The translations under genes and the position numbers were made by a program. From contig NZ_JAFCKH010000001.1 in the NCBI RefSeq assembly GCF_018130505.1, positions 744,001 through 808,000 on the forward strand: DNA of 64,000 nt, read 5' to 3'. Under the pieces are notes generated by a model. That model worked only from the letters and a program-made list of their open reading frames with translations, was not told where the DNA came from and did not search any database. The first letter of the stretch is position 1. The number at the start of each line of letters is the position of its first letter. This DNA is from Bradyrhizobium tropiciagri (GTDB taxonomy: Bacteria > Pseudomonadota > Alphaproteobacteria > Rhizobiales > Xanthobacteraceae). Positions 34,589-45,200 of the stretch are shown here, one piece after another.

Positions 34589-35467
34589 GTGATTGCATAT
34601 CTCATCAACCTTGCGACGCTCGTCTGCATCAACGCCATTCTGGCGATCACCCTGAATTTCATCATGGGATATGCCGGCATTTTCTCGCTGGCCCATGCCG
34701 TGTTCTTCGGCGTCGGCGCCTATGTCGCGGCGTTCATGGCCTTGCAGTGGACCGACTCGCTGTTGTTTCAGCTGGTGGCCGCGATGCTCCTTGCCGGCCT
34801 GCTTTCAGCGGCGCTGGCCCTGCCTGCCTTGAGGGTCCGCGGCGACTATTTCGTGGCGGCATCGCTCGGTTTTCAGGTCCTTGCCACGACGGTGTTCTCG
34901 GAGTGGAAGTCGGTCACCGGCGGCATCGGCGGACTGGTCGGAATCCCGCCCGCAAGCATCGCGGGACACGCGATCACCGATCCGGTCGAATTCTTCGGCC
35001 TTGCGGCGGTGGCTCTGGCCCTGGTGGTCGTTCTCACCACGGCGATCGTTCGCTCGAGCTTTGGCCGCAGCCTCAAGGCCATCAGGGACAGCGAGTCGGC
35101 GGCGCTGGCGTTCGGCAAGAACGTCGCGCTGATCAAGACGCTCTCGGTGTTCTACTCGACCGCGATGTGCGCCGTCGCCGGCGTGCTTTACGCCGACTAC
35201 CTCAGCTTCATCAACGTCGAGAGCTTCACCATCGATGCCTCGACGCTGTTCATGGCGATGGTCATCGTCGGCGGCATCGGCACCGTGTGGGGGCCGATCG
35301 TCGGAGCAGTCCTCCTGACGCTGCTGCCCGCGGCCTTGACCTATCTGCCGTTCCTGCCGCGCACCGAGATCGGATCCGTGCAGCAGATGATCTACGGCCT
35401 CGCGATGGTCCTGCTGATGATCTTCAAGCCGGATGGCCTGATGGGCGCCAAGCAAGGGGAGGCGTGA
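34589..35467 (+). CDS. ABC transporter permease, LivM family
   Basis: A 292-residue polytopic membrane protein with a GTG start and GAGGAA upstream. LNFIMGYAGIFSLAHAVFFG is the conserved LivM N-terminal signature, and FGRSLKAIRDSESAALAFG is the coupling loop. It pairs with the LivH-like permease. The ATPase gene starts one base after its stop. Confidence 0.93.
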   Translation: MIAYLINLATLVCINAILAITLNFIMGYAGIFSLAHAVFFGVGAYVAAFMALQWTDSLLFQLVAAMLLAGLLSAALALPALRVRGDYFVAASLGFQVLATTVFSEWKSVTGGIGGLVGIPPASIAGHAITDPVEFFGLAAVALALVVVLTTAIVRSSFGRSLKAIRDSESAALAFGKNVALIKTLSVFYSTAMCAVAGVLYADYLSFINVESFTIDASTLFMAMVIVGGIGTVWGPIVGAVLLTLLPAALTYLPFLPRTEIGSVQQMIYGLAMVLLMIFKPDGLMGAKQGEA

Positions 35468-35468
35468 C

Positions 35469-36242
35469 ATGCTGCAAATGTCGAAAGCGCCCGCCTTGCC
35501 GGCGACGCTCCTGGAGATCGTCAACCTCACCAAGAGCTTCGAGGGCGTGAAGGCCGTCGACGATGTTTCGCTGCATTTGCGCGAGGGCATCATCACGACC
35601 TTGGTGGGGCCCAACGGCGCGGGCAAGACGACGCTGTTCAACCTGATCACCGGTCATCTCCGGCCGACCGCGGGAGACATCCGCTGGCAGGGAGACTCGG
35701 TGGTCGGAACGGCGCCGTGGAAGATCGCACAGCTCGGCGTGGCCCGCACCTTCCAGGACCTGCGGCTGTTCTCCCATATGACGGTGTTCGAGAACGTGCT
35801 CACGGTCATGGAGAACAGCGCCTGGTTCTGGCAGTCCGAGGCGGGCAGCGTCACCGAGCGACGTCGAAGGGTGCACGAAATCCTCGATGCCACCGGCCTG
35901 GTCCACAAGGCCGAGGTGCGTGCCAACGATCTGGCCTACGCCGAGCGCAAGTTTCTCAGCCTGGCCCGCATCATGGCCACCAAGGCGAAGATGTGGCTGC
36001 TCGACGAGCCGGCGTCGGGTCTCGATCCCGGGTCCTACGAGCGGTTCGTGACGCTGCTGCGCAATGAGGTTCGCCGCGGCATCACGATCTGCATCATCGA
36101 GCACAACCTCGAAATCGTCGTCAGCATCTCCGATCGGATCAGCTTTCTCGACCAGGGACGCCTGCTGGCCGACGGCGAGCCTGACGAAATTCTCAGCAAT
36201 CCGGAATTGTCATCCATCTATTTCGGCGAGCGCAACCCATGA
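35469..36242 (+). CDS. ABC transporter ATPase, LivG family
   Basis: A 257-residue ATPase: Walker A GPNGAGKTT, then GVARTFQDLRLF (Q-loop region) and Walker B MWLLDEPASGLDPG. The usual LSGGQ signature is degenerate: the corresponding stretch reads LAYAERKFLSLARIM, close to the LSYGxQR variant typical of LivG. It drives the importer with the LivF-like protein that overlaps its end by four bases. Confidence 0.92.
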   Translation: MLQMSKAPALPATLLEIVNLTKSFEGVKAVDDVSLHLREGIITTLVGPNGAGKTTLFNLITGHLRPTAGDIRWQGDSVVGTAPWKIAQLGVARTFQDLRLFSHMTVFENVLTVMENSAWFWQSEAGSVTERRRRVHEILDATGLVHKAEVRANDLAYAERKFLSLARIMATKAKMWLLDEPASGLDPGSYERFVTLLRNEVRRGITICIIEHNLEIVVSISDRISFLDQGRLLADGEPDEILSNPELSSIYFGERNP

Positions 36243-36952
36243 CCGATGCTCTCATCAGCGTTGACGGCCTGCGGGTCGGTTACGGCGGCCGCGTCGTCCT
36301 CGACAATGTCAGCCTTGAAATCCGCAAGAACGAGGTGCTCTGCCTGGTCGGTCACAACGGCGCCGGCAAGTCCACGCTGCTGAACGCGCTGTTCGGGGTG
36401 GTCTTACGGGAGGGCGGCGAGATCTCGGTCGACGGCCAGCGCATGAGCCGGCCCGAGCCGAAGAAGATGGCGGCGCTGGGGATCGGGCTCGTGCCCGAAG
36501 GCCGCGGCATCTTTCCGGGGCTCACGGTCGGGGAAATCTTCCGGCTCGCGATGTGGGCGACCGACGTCCCGCAGCGCGAGCAGTCCGAGCGGGTCGAGTG
36601 GGTGATGTCGATCCTGCCGCGCATCAAGACATTCTACGCCCGGCGCGCCGGCACGCTGTCGGGCGGACAGCAACAGATGGTCAGCATCGCACGCGCCTTG
36701 CTGAGCCGTCCAAGGTGTCTGCTGATGGACGAGCCGTCGATCGGACTGGCGCCAAAACTGTTCCAGGATCTGCTGCAGCCGATCCGGCAACTTCAGCAGC
36801 AGCTCGGGCTGTCGATCCTTCTGGTCGAGCAGAACGTCAAGGAAGCGTTCAAGATATCCGACCGCGTCCTGGTGATGCGGTCGGGCGCGATCATCCACGA
36901 AACTTCACCGGACGAATTGGCCGACAACAAGGTCCTGATGCAGTTCTACTGA
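36239..36952 (+). CDS. ABC transporter ATPase, LivF family
   Basis: A 237-residue ATPase with Walker A GHNGAGKST, LGIGLVPEGRGIFPGLTV (LivF hallmark), signature LSGGQQQMVSIARAL and Walker B CLLMDEPSIGLAPK. It completes the five-component Liv-type importer encoded from 32552. Confidence 0.94.
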   Translation: MTDALISVDGLRVGYGGRVVLDNVSLEIRKNEVLCLVGHNGAGKSTLLNALFGVVLREGGEISVDGQRMSRPEPKKMAALGIGLVPEGRGIFPGLTVGEIFRLAMWATDVPQREQSERVEWVMSILPRIKTFYARRAGTLSGGQQQMVSIARALLSRPRCLLMDEPSIGLAPKLFQDLLQPIRQLQQQLGLSILLVEQNVKEAFKISDRVLVMRSGAIIHETSPDELADNKVLMQFY

Positions 36953-36980
36953 GCTGAAGACGGACATCGAAGGCAACATC

Positions 36981-37406
36981 ATGCAGCACGACATCGTATT
37001 CGCCGACAGCGCCCGGCTGCGTCCGCCCGCCGGCCACTATTCCCACACCTGCACCGCCGCGGGTCTCGTCTTCGTGTCCGGACAGCTCCCGGTGGACACG
37101 GATGGCAAGCCGATGAGCGACCAGCCGTTCGAGCGGCAGGCCGCGCAGGCGCTGGCCAATGTCGACGCGTGCCTCGAAGCAGCAGGAACCGATCGCAGCC
37201 GGCTGCTGCAGGTGCGCGTCTATGTGACCGACATGAAGTATTGGCCGACGTTCAACCAGATCTATGCCGATTGGATCGGTGAGGTTCGCCCCGCGCGCGC
37301 GGTCGCCGGCGTGGCGTCGCTTCACTACGGATTGCTTTTGGAAATCGAGGCGATCGCGCTTGCGGCGCGCTCGGCAGTAACGCAGCACAACAGGGAGGAA
37401 GCGTAA
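36981..37406 (+). CDS. RidA/YjgF family protein
   Basis: A 141-residue RidA-like protein: LVFVSGQLPVDTDGKP, QAAQALANVDACLEAAG and the PARAVAGVASL segment, which keeps the Arg used by enamine/imine deaminases. RidA hydrolyses reactive 2-aminoacrylate-type intermediates, and relatives act in degradation pathways of nitrogen compounds. It lies between two ABC transporters of the same operon. Its stop overlaps the next start (TAATG). Confidence 0.9.
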   Translation: MQHDIVFADSARLRPPAGHYSHTCTAAGLVFVSGQLPVDTDGKPMSDQPFERQAAQALANVDACLEAAGTDRSRLLQVRVYVTDMKYWPTFNQIYADWIGEVRPARAVAGVASLHYGLLLEIEAIALAARSAVTQHNREEA

Positions 37407-38350
37407 TGCTCACGAGACGCACTGCCATCGCCGGCATGCTCGGCACAGCCGCGGCGTACCCCGCGTCCCGTGTCCTCGCACAGGGTGGCGCGGCCCCCGT
37501 CAAGATCCGTGTCGCCTCGGTGATATCCGCGGCCTGGCTTCCGCTCTGGGTCGCCAAGGACAAGGGCATCTTCCTGCAGCACGGTCTCGACGTCGAGATC
37601 ATGACGGTGCAGAACCTCTCGACCACGATCGGCGCGCTCGGACGCCAGCTGGATATCTCCGGCGCGACCGCCATCGATATCGTGAAGGCGGCGGCCGGCG
37701 GTCTCGATGTCGTCGGGGTGAGCGGCAACACGTTCGAGACCGCGGCCAATCAACAAATGCGGCTGATCGCCAACAGTCAGTCCGGGATCACCTCGATCGG
37801 GCAACTGCACGGCAAGACGGTCGGGACGCCATCAATCAATGGCGTCGTCCACATCGCGACCTTGCTGGGGCTCAAGCGCGCCGGCGTCGACCCGAAGGGC
37901 GTGCGTTTCCTCGAGATGACATTCGCCAACATGGCGGACCAGCTCAAGGCACAACGCGTCGACGCCGTGGAAGCGGTCGAGCCGTTCGTCAGCGCCATGA
38001 AGAAGGCGGGCCAGATTGATCTCGGCGATCCGATGCTGCAGGTCGCGGATCCGGTCACGCTGACGTGCTGGATGGCGAACGGTGCCTGGGCGCGTGCCAA
38101 TCCCGACGTGATCGCGCGCTGGATCGCCGCGCTCGACGAGGCGAGGGCCTTCATCGCGGCGCACCCGAAGGATGCGCGCGAAATCCTCGCCAAATGGACC
38201 CGGCTGCCGGGCGAGGTGATCGAGAGCATCGTGCTGCCGACATACGGCACGTCGCTGACCGCAAAGGATGTCGCGGCGTGGGTCGAGGCAACCCGGGAGA
38301 CCGGGCAGCTCGGCACTGCGCTGAACGCGTCCAGTCTGGTGCTCAAGTGA
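37406..38350 (+). CDS. NMT1/SsuA-type ABC transporter substrate-binding protein
   Basis: A 314-residue exported binding protein with a twin-arginine-like N-terminus ([19 protein letters not shown]) cut near VLAQ. The NMT1/SsuA pattern continues with [20 protein letters not shown] and the late [15 protein letters not shown]. This family carries taurine, sulfonates, nitrate, thiamine precursors or riboflavin-like molecules. The ligand here is unknown. The ATPase and two permeases follow directly. Confidence 0.9.
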   Translation: MLTRRTAIAGMLGTAAAYPASRVLAQGGAAPVKIRVASVISAAWLPLWVAKDKGIFLQHGLDVEIMTVQNLSTTIGALGRQLDISGATAIDIVKAAAGGLDVVGVSGNTFETAANQQMRLIANSQSGITSIGQLHGKTVGTPSINGVVHIATLLGLKRAGVDPKGVRFLEMTFANMADQLKAQRVDAVEAVEPFVSAMKKAGQIDLGDPMLQVADPVTLTCWMANGAWARANPDVIARWIAALDEARAFIAAHPKDAREILAKWTRLPGEVIESIVLPTYGTSLTAKDVAAWVEATRETGQLGTALNASSLVLK

Positions 38351-38372
38351 AACGGGACGATCGGCGCCAATC

Positions 38373-39152
38373 ATGACAACGCAATCCAGTTTTGAGTGCG
38401 AGCAGCTCTGCATCGATCTGCCCGGTGCGCCCGGTGTGCGCCGGATCATCGAGAACCTCGATCTCGAGGTTGGAAAGGGCGAGTTCGTGTCGATCCTCGG
38501 TGGCTCCGGCACCGGAAAGACGACGCTGCTGCGGGCTCTGGCGGGGCTGACGCCCTACAGCGGCGGTCGCGCCGCCTATGAAGGACGCGACGTGCGGTCT
38601 CCGGTCCCCGGCATGGCCATGGTGTTCCAGGACTACGGGCACGCACTGCTGATGTGGCGAACCGCACGGAGAAACGTCGCGCTGGGCGTGGAAGGCCGCC
38701 TTGGCGGTGACGAGCTCGATCGCAAGGTTCAGAACGCCATCCGCATGGTCGGCCTTGAGCGCTTCCAGGACGAATATCCGTGGCGGCTGTCCGGCGGCAT
38801 GCAGCAGCGGGTGCAGATCGCCCGGGCGCTTGCCATGGAGCCGAACGCGTTGCTGATGGACGAGCCGTTCGGCGCACTGGACGCGATGACCAAGGCTTCG
38901 CTGCAGGATCAACTGCTGGCGGTTCAGGCCGAGACCGGCGCGACGGTGCTGTTCGTCACCCACGATATCGAGGAGGCGATCTATCTCAGCGATACGATCA
39001 TCATGCTGAAGGGAAGTCCGGCCCGGATCGCGCGGCGCATCACCGTCGATCTGCCGCGGCCACGGGACCAGATCGCCACCAAGGAGCTGCCCGAATATTT
39101 GCGGCTTCGTCACCAGCTCTACGAGGCGTTTCGCCATGAGATCCATGCTTAG
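38373..39152 (+). CDS. ABC transporter ATPase (SsuB/TauB type)
   Basis: A 259-residue ATPase: Walker [29 protein letters not shown] (Q-loop and downstream), signature [15 protein letters not shown] and Walker [13 protein letters not shown]. It belongs to the nitrate/sulfonate/taurine group and works with the two permeases that follow. The first of these overlaps its end by 17 bases. Confidence 0.94.
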   Translation: MTTQSSFECEQLCIDLPGAPGVRRIIENLDLEVGKGEFVSILGGSGTGKTTLLRALAGLTPYSGGRAAYEGRDVRSPVPGMAMVFQDYGHALLMWRTARRNVALGVEGRLGGDELDRKVQNAIRMVGLERFQDEYPWRLSGGMQQRVQIARALAMEPNALLMDEPFGALDAMTKASLQDQLLAVQAETGATVLFVTHDIEEAIYLSDTIIMLKGSPARIARRITVDLPRPRDQIATKELPEYLRLRHQLYEAFRHEIHA

Positions 39153-39921
39153 CCGCGCGGCGGCAGCGTTCAACGCACCGGCGCTCGCGACCGCAGTCGC
39201 GCTGCTCGGGCTGTGGGAAGTCGGCGTCCGGACTGCTACGACCCGGTTCGAGTTCCTGCCGGCACCGAGCGAGATCGGCGAGGCGCTGTACGGCGCGATC
39301 CGGTCCGGTCAGATCATCGGCGATTCCATGCACACGGTCGCTTGCGCGGTGGCGGGATGGATTGTTGCGAGCGCGCTTGGCGCGGCGATCGGGCTCGCGC
39401 TGGCGTTTTCGCCGATGGTCCGCCGCTTCTTCGGCACGTCGCTCGAACTGCTCCGGCCCTTGCCGGCGGTCGCGTTCGTGCCGGTCGCGGTGCTGTTGTT
39501 TGGCTTCACCGTCACCACGGAAATCACCGTGATCGTGTTCGCGAGCGTGTGGCCGGTGATCGTCAACACCGTGGCCGGGGCGAAGGCCATCCACCCGCGG
39601 CTGCTCGACACGGCCGCAACGCTGCATTTGTCGCGGATGCAGCGGCTCGGCAAGATCGTCCTTCCCGCGGTTCTGCCGTCGGCCATGGTCGGCGCCCGGG
39701 TTGCGCTCGGTCTCGCGCTCGTGGTCGCCGTCATCGCGGAGATGGTGGGCAATCCAGCCGGGCTGGGCTGGGGCGTGGTGACGGCGCAGGAGGCGCTTCA
39801 GCCGGGCCTGATGTTCGGCTACCTCGTTGCGACCGGTGCGCTAGGAGTGCTGCTCAATGCTTGCCTTCGCGCCAGTTTCGCCCGGCTGTTCCCCGGAATT
39901 CGGGAGCTTGCGCAGTCATGA
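39136..39921 (+). CDS. ABC transporter permease (SsuC/TauC type)
   Basis: A 261-residue BPD_transp_1 permease with about six membrane segments. The EAA loop reads [23 protein letters not shown] and is followed by [18 protein letters not shown] in the usual pattern. ATG 39136 overlaps the ATPase gene. ATG 39145 (MLSRAA) is a possible alternative. Confidence 0.9.
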   Translation: MRSMLSRAAAAFNAPALATAVALLGLWEVGVRTATTRFEFLPAPSEIGEALYGAIRSGQIIGDSMHTVACAVAGWIVASALGAAIGLALAFSPMVRRFFGTSLELLRPLPAVAFVPVAVLLFGFTVTTEITVIVFASVWPVIVNTVAGAKAIHPRLLDTAATLHLSRMQRLGKIVLPAVLPSAMVGARVALGLALVVAVIAEMVGNPAGLGWGVVTAQEALQPGLMFGYLVATGALGVLLNACLRASFARLFPGIRELAQS

Positions 39922-40736
39922 TCGCAACCAACGCGTCCGCGCAGGCACCGATCGGTCGTGCAAGCCGTCAGTGGGCTCTCCACGCGGCGGTCAACGCAGC
40001 GTCGGCGCTGCAAGGGCTGCTGCCGCTGATCGCGCTGCTCTTGCTCTGGCAGGTGCTGGGCGATCCGCGTTCGCCGTATTTCCCGCCGCCGTCCGCATGG
40101 GCGGCCGCGCTGATCGAGCGAACGAGTTCCGGTGAACTGCTTCCCGCCGTGTTGATGACATTCCAGTCGGTCGCCATGGCGCTGGTTGTCGCCACCGCAT
40201 TGGGCGTCGGCATCGGCGGGCTGATCGGCGCCTCGCCCCGTCTGGCGCGCTGCCTCGGGCCGACGCTGGAGTTTCTGCGCACGTTGCCGCCTCCGACGAT
40301 CGTGCCGGTCGCGGCCCTGATCGTCGGCGTCAACGATACGATGAAGCTGTTCGTGATCGTCTTTGCGGCGCTCTGGCCGGTGCTGCTCAATACCACCTCG
40401 GGCGTGCGCTCGCTGCATCCGACGTTGCTCGAGGCCGCGCGATCCCTGCAGCTCGGACCACTCGCCCGGATTACCAAGATCTTCCTGCCGGCGTTGCTGC
40501 CGTCCATCCTGACCGGCGTGCGCGTGGCCGCTCCGCTCGCGATCATCGTGTCGCTGCTGGCCGAGATGCTGACGCTGATGCCGGGTTTAGGCGCGCTGCT
40601 GCTGACGGCGCAACGCAACTTCAACGCTGCTGAGGTGTTCGGTCTGCTGACCGTCGTCGGGGCGTTCGGCTTCGTCCTCAACGCGGCGCTTGCCGCTTTT
40701 GAATCCTGGGCCTTGAAGCCTCAAGGTCGGTCCTGA
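39918..40736 (+). CDS. Second ABC transporter permease (SsuC/TauC type)
   Basis: A 272-residue BPD_transp_1 permease. Its EAA loop reads LHPTLLEAARSLQLGPLARI and is followed by FLPALLPSILTGVRVAAPL. It starts at the ATGA overlap with the first permease. Most SsuC/TauC systems use one permease as a homodimer, so two distinct genes indicate a heterodimeric channel, as seen in pyrimidine-type transporters. Confidence 0.9.
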   Translation: MIATNASAQAPIGRASRQWALHAAVNAASALQGLLPLIALLLLWQVLGDPRSPYFPPPSAWAAALIERTSSGELLPAVLMTFQSVAMALVVATALGVGIGGLIGASPRLARCLGPTLEFLRTLPPPTIVPVAALIVGVNDTMKLFVIVFAALWPVLLNTTSGVRSLHPTLLEAARSLQLGPLARITKIFLPALLPSILTGVRVAAPLAIIVSLLAEMLTLMPGLGALLLTAQRNFNAAEVFGLLTVVGAFGFVLNAALAAFESWALKPQGRS

Positions 40737-40747
40737 AGGAATCCATC

Positions 40748-41545
40748 ATGTCCATCGATTTTGAACGCAGGGGCGCCGTTGCCCTGGTCACGATCAACCG
40801 GCCCGACGCCATGAACGCCCTCGACGTCGAGCACGACCGGGCGCTCGCCGACGTGTGGAAGGAGTTCGAGGCGGACGAGACGTTGCTGGTTGGCGTTCTC
40901 ACGGGTGCCGGCGGCCGTGCGTTCTGCTCCGGTGGCGATCTGAAGACGTATATGCCGTGGCGCCGCGACGTCGCCTTGCATGGAACGGCAAGCACCATCA
41001 GTTTCGGCGGCATGACGCTTGCCGACGAGATCACCAAGCCGGTCATCGCGGCGATCCAGGGCCATTGCATCGCCGGCGGATTGGAGCTGGCGATGGCGTG
41101 CGACGTGCGCATCTGCACGGCGGATGCGAAGTTCGGGTTAGCCGAGGTGCGTTGGGGCGTGCTGCCCGGTGGTGGCGGTACCCAGCGGCTTCCGCGTCTC
41201 GTTGCAGTTGGATGCGCCCTGGAGATGATCCTGACCGGAGAGACAATCGGCGCGGAGCGGGCGGAGCGGATCGGATTGGTGAACCGGATCGTCTCCGCCG
41301 ACACGTTGCTCGGTGAGGCCTTCGCAATCGCAGAGCGCATCGCGGCAAACGGGCCGCTGGCCGTCAGGGCCGCGAAGCGAGCCGTCCAGCACGGCCTGGA
41401 TCGTTCGCTGGCGGATGGATTGGCGCTCGAAGGCGAACTGCAAAAGCGGCTTCTCCAGAGCGCCGATGCGGAAGAGGGACTTCGTGCCTTCGCCGAACGG
41501 CGCCGTCCGGTGTATACAGCGGCCGGCGCTCGATTGAAGGCCTGA
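40748..41545 (+). CDS. Enoyl-CoA hydratase/isomerase family protein
   Basis: A 265-residue crotonase-fold protein with RAFCSGGDLKTY and GHCIAGGLELAMACD (oxyanion hole) and FGLAEVRWGVLPGGGGTQRL with the catalytic Glu. It is more canonical than the paralogue at 26617 and belongs to the rightward transporter operon, so the pathway probably needs two hydration or isomerisation steps. It starts 11 bases after the permease gene. Confidence 0.92.
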   Translation: MSIDFERRGAVALVTINRPDAMNALDVEHDRALADVWKEFEADETLLVGVLTGAGGRAFCSGGDLKTYMPWRRDVALHGTASTISFGGMTLADEITKPVIAAIQGHCIAGGLELAMACDVRICTADAKFGLAEVRWGVLPGGGGTQRLPRLVAVGCALEMILTGETIGAERAERIGLVNRIVSADTLLGEAFAIAERIAANGPLAVRAAKRAVQHGLDRSLADGLALEGELQKRLLQSADAEEGLRAFAERRRPVYTAAGARLKA

Positions 41546-41604
41546 TCCCATCCTCGAGCCGGGCCATTCAGGCCACGTATCATTCAGCAGGGAGAGTCAA
41601 ACGC

Positions 41605-41985
41605 ATGTCGACAGCAAGCTCAAATCGGCCGCGCTATTCGTCGGCCCGTCGTGTCCCGCTCGGAACCAGTGGCGAACTCCTGTACTTGTCGGGAATCATC
41701 TGTGCCGATGAGGACGCCCGAGACAATATCGAGTTGCAGACGCGCCGTGTTTTCGAGCGCATCTCCGGTGTGCTCGCCAAGCACGGCGCCTCGCTGTCGG
41801 ATATCGTCAAGACCACATCGTTCCTGACGGACCTTGCCGATTATGACGGCTTCAATCGCGTCCGGGTCGAGACGTTCATGGACTGCAAGGAGCCGCCGGC
41901 CAGCACCGCCGTCGGAGCCGGTTCACTCCTCGGCATCGGTACGCGTGTGGAGATCGAAGTCGTGGCGTTCGTGCCCTCGCGCTGA
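41605..41985 (+). CDS. RidA-like protein lacking the catalytic arginine
   Basis: A 126-residue RidA/YjgF-family protein: LLYLSGIICADEDARDN, RRVFERISGVLAKHG and SLSDIVKTTSFLTDL. Where RidA has PARS or PARA, this protein reads PPASTAVGAGSL, so the Arg required for imine deamination is absent. It is probably a non-RidA YjgF subgroup member with another role, perhaps a hydrolase or ligand-binding subunit. It closes the rightward operon, 59 bases after the hydratase, with GGGAG before the ATG. Confidence 0.85.
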   Translation: MSTASSNRPRYSSARRVPLGTSGELLYLSGIICADEDARDNIELQTRRVFERISGVLAKHGASLSDIVKTTSFLTDLADYDGFNRVRVETFMDCKEPPASTAVGAGSLLGIGTRVEIEVVAFVPSR

Positions 41986-42178
41986 GGCGCCGCGAACGGC
42001 ATTGTTCGTCGGTATTCATCGCAGGTGACGCGTTTATTCGTGTCGGCGGCGGCGCGGAGGACGCCGCCTGACCACGGCTGCGCTCATTCTCCTTGAAAAA
42101 ATTCTTGCGGTACGTCGGGGTTGCTATTCAGCCTGAAATCGTAGTGAGTTCGGCAAAGGCCTGAGTCGGGGGTATCGT

Positions 42179-42201
42179 GGAGCATCCAGTCTGGATGCTC
42201 C
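42179..42201 (+). promoter_or_regulatory. Perfect hairpin in the leader of the Mfd-like gene
   Basis: GGAGCATCCA and TGGATGCTCC form a perfect ten-base stem around the loop GTC, ending 16 bases before the GTG start at 42218. There is no T-run, so it is unlikely to be a simple terminator. It could be an operator or an RNA structure affecting translation of the helicase. The rest of 41986-42217 shows no gene. Confidence 0.55.
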
Positions 42202-42217
42202 CGCCGAACGGCTTCGT

Positions 42218-45200
42218 GTGAATAGCAACGGGTCCGACGTGGGAAAAGCTAACAAGGCTCGCGCTGCCACCGGCGCGAAGAAGAAGCGCGCGGGATCGGC
42301 GAGTTCCAGGATCTCGTCCTCTTCGCCTCTCGGCATGCTGGCGCTGCATCTCCTCGAGCAATGGAAGAAGTCCGGCCGTGACGGCATCGTTTTCCTGGCG
42401 GAGAGCGAGAACAGGGCCGAGCGCCTGGGCAGCGTGCTCCATTCACTCGATCCGTCGTTGGACGTGCTGGTGTTCCCGAGGCTGAATACCCTGCCATTTG
42501 ACGGGCTGGAGCCGTCGCGCGAGATCGCCGGCAGGCGGAGCTCGGTGTTGCGGCGTCTCGCCAAGAGCAAGAAGCCTGTCCTCCTGGTGTCGACGGCGGA
42601 GGCGATCATGGAGCGGTTGCCGCTGCCCGCCAGTTGGACGCGTCTCAGCATCAACCTGAAGGTGGGTGCGACCTATGCCGAGCAGGACCTCAAGGATCGT
42701 CTGGAGGGATTGGGATACGATCTTGATGAAGAGGCGGATTATCCGGGCAGCGTCCTGTTCCACGGAATGACATTCGAAGTGTTTCCCGCCGGTGCCCTCG
42801 GGCCGTTCAGGATCGAGCATTCCGGTGGAGTGATCAGCCGGATCGCAGGAGTCGATCCGGACGAACACGACGTCGTCTTCGACACGCAGGAACTGCTGAT
42901 CGACCCGATGTCGGAGCAGATCGCGCTGGGAGGCAAGCGGGCGCAGCGCGCGGCGCTGCCGGATTACTGTCAGCGCGCCCGTTGGATCGCGGATGCGGGA
43001 GTTCTCGGGCACGCCGATAGTTGGCTGAGCACGATCAAGGAGGCCGCGGGCCGCAGGGAGGCGGACCGCGAGTATCTCGGGCCCGGCGACTGGAAGCGGC
43101 TGGCCAAACGCATGAGTGTGCTGCCTCGGAAGGCGGCGTACAACGCGACGCCGGATTTTTCGAAGGTCGCCTCGCCGCGAAAGGTTCTCCGCGCCTTTGT
43201 TGCCGACACCCAGCGCGCCGGATCGCGACTGCTGTTTGTCGCGGCGGTCGAGGAGGACCTGCGCGCGATCGAGCGAATGAGCGGGATCAGAGCGGAACGC
43301 GCCGCTGATTGGAGCGAGGCGGCGAAGGGGCGCGGTGGCGAAGCGGCGCTCCTGGCTGATTTCGACGCCGGCTTCATCGATTCAGGCCGCAAGCCGCTTG
43401 TGGTCGTCACTGCGACGGATGTGCTCGGCAGCCGGGCCCATCATCCGCAGCCGATGGCGAGAGCATGGGGTGCGGCGTTCGATCATCCCGATGTACCGGA
43501 GCGCGGCGCAGTCGTGGTTCATGTGCAGCGAGGGCTGGCCGTGCTCGATGGCTTGCAGACCTTCGACATGGGAAAGGAATCATCCCGCGAGATGATCCGG
43601 CTGGCATTTGCCGGCGATGATGCCGTCCTCGCTCCGCCCGCCGATCTCGCGCTGATCTGGCCCTATGCGGCAGAACGCGGCGGGCTGACGTTGGACAGGG
43701 CGGATGGAAGCACGTGGTGGGCGCGGCGTACCAAGGCGGAGCAGGAAATCCAGATTGCCGCGAAAACGCTCGCAAAGCACATCGCGCAACGGCGGCGGCG
43801 GCGCGCCCCGAAACTGGTCGCTCCCGGTCCCGCATACGAGCGCTTCGTCGCGCGCTTTCCATATTTTACGACGGTCGATCAGGCGAAGGCTATTCGGGAG
43901 GTGCTGGATGATCTGGCGTCGGGGCATCCGATGGACCGGGTGGTCTGCGGCGACGTCGGATTTGGCAAGACCGAGGTTGCGCTGCGCGCAGCGGCCGCCG
44001 TCGCGCTGTCGGGCAAACAGGCCGCCGTCATCGTGCCGACGACCGTTCTGGCAAGGCAGCACGTCGCGACATTCCGCAAGCGGTTTGCGCCGTTCGGTAT
44101 CGAAGTCGGAAGCTTGTCGCGCGCCACTTCCGCCGCGGAGATGAAGGAGACGAAGGAGGGCCTGCGAAGCGGAAAAATGAAGGTCGTGGTCGGTACGCAG
44201 GCGATCGCATCGAAGGATGTGAAGTTCGCCAAGCTGAGCCTGGTCATTGTCGACGAAGAGCAGCACTTTGGAGCGGCGGAGAAGGCGAAGCTGTCTGGAC
44301 TGGCGAAGGGCGTCCATACACTTTGGATGAGCGCCACGCCGATTCCGCGGACGCTTGCGGCGGGCCTTGCGGGGTTCAGGGAGCTTAGCGTGATCGCTTC
44401 GCCGCCTGTCCATCGGCTTCCAGTCGTGACCAAGGTCGCACCGCTCTCGGACGCGGCGATCGCTGCCGCATTGCTGCGCGAGCAGCGGCGCCATGGACAG
44501 AGCTTCCTGATCTGTCCGCGAATCCAGGATCTGGATCCACTGCTCGCGCGCGTGCAGGCGGTGGCGCCGGAGCTCCGCATCGTTTGCCTGCATGGCAAGC
44601 TTCCCGCCGGCGAGCTCGACGATCGAATGATGAGTTTCGTCGAAGGCGAGGCCGACGTCCTGCTCGCGACCAATATCGTGGAGAGCGGCCTCGACATTCC
44701 CCGCGCCAACACCATCGTGGTCTGCTGGCCGGAAAAGTTTGGTCTCGCGCAACTCCACCAATTGCGGGGGCGGGTGGGACGCGGCGGCACCCGCGCCTTC
44801 GCCTACATGCTGACCGAATCCAGCTCGGAGCAGTCCGGCAAGCGCTTGGCCGTTCTGGAGGAGTTCAGCAAACCGGGCGCGGGTTTCGCCATCAGCGAGC
44901 GCGATCTGGACCTCAGGGGCGCCGGAGACCTGCTCTCCGAGCGGCAGTCCGGCCACGTGCAGGTTTTCGGTCCGGTGCTCTACAGCCATCTCCTGAAGCA
45001 GGCCTCGGAGAAGAGCAACGACCGGTCCGCCGATCTATGGGTGCCCGATCTCAACCTTCCGCTCGCGGATATGCTGCCCAGGAGCTATGTGCAATCGGAG
45101 GCGATGCGTCTTGAGATCTACGGCCGCGCGGCCAGGAGCCGAAGCGAAGACGATCTGGACGACCTGGAGGAGGAGATCTCGCGCCGCTTCGGCAGGCTGC

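Noticed and set aside
32552-36952. Branched-chain amino acid importer as a literal function
   Set aside because: The fold is Liv-type, but context is a CoA-catabolic regulon, so the substrate is left open and no liv gene symbol is assigned.
43580-44989. Long open frame antisense to the Mfd-like gene
   Set aside because: The sense frame carries all helicase motifs. The antisense product has typical shadow composition.
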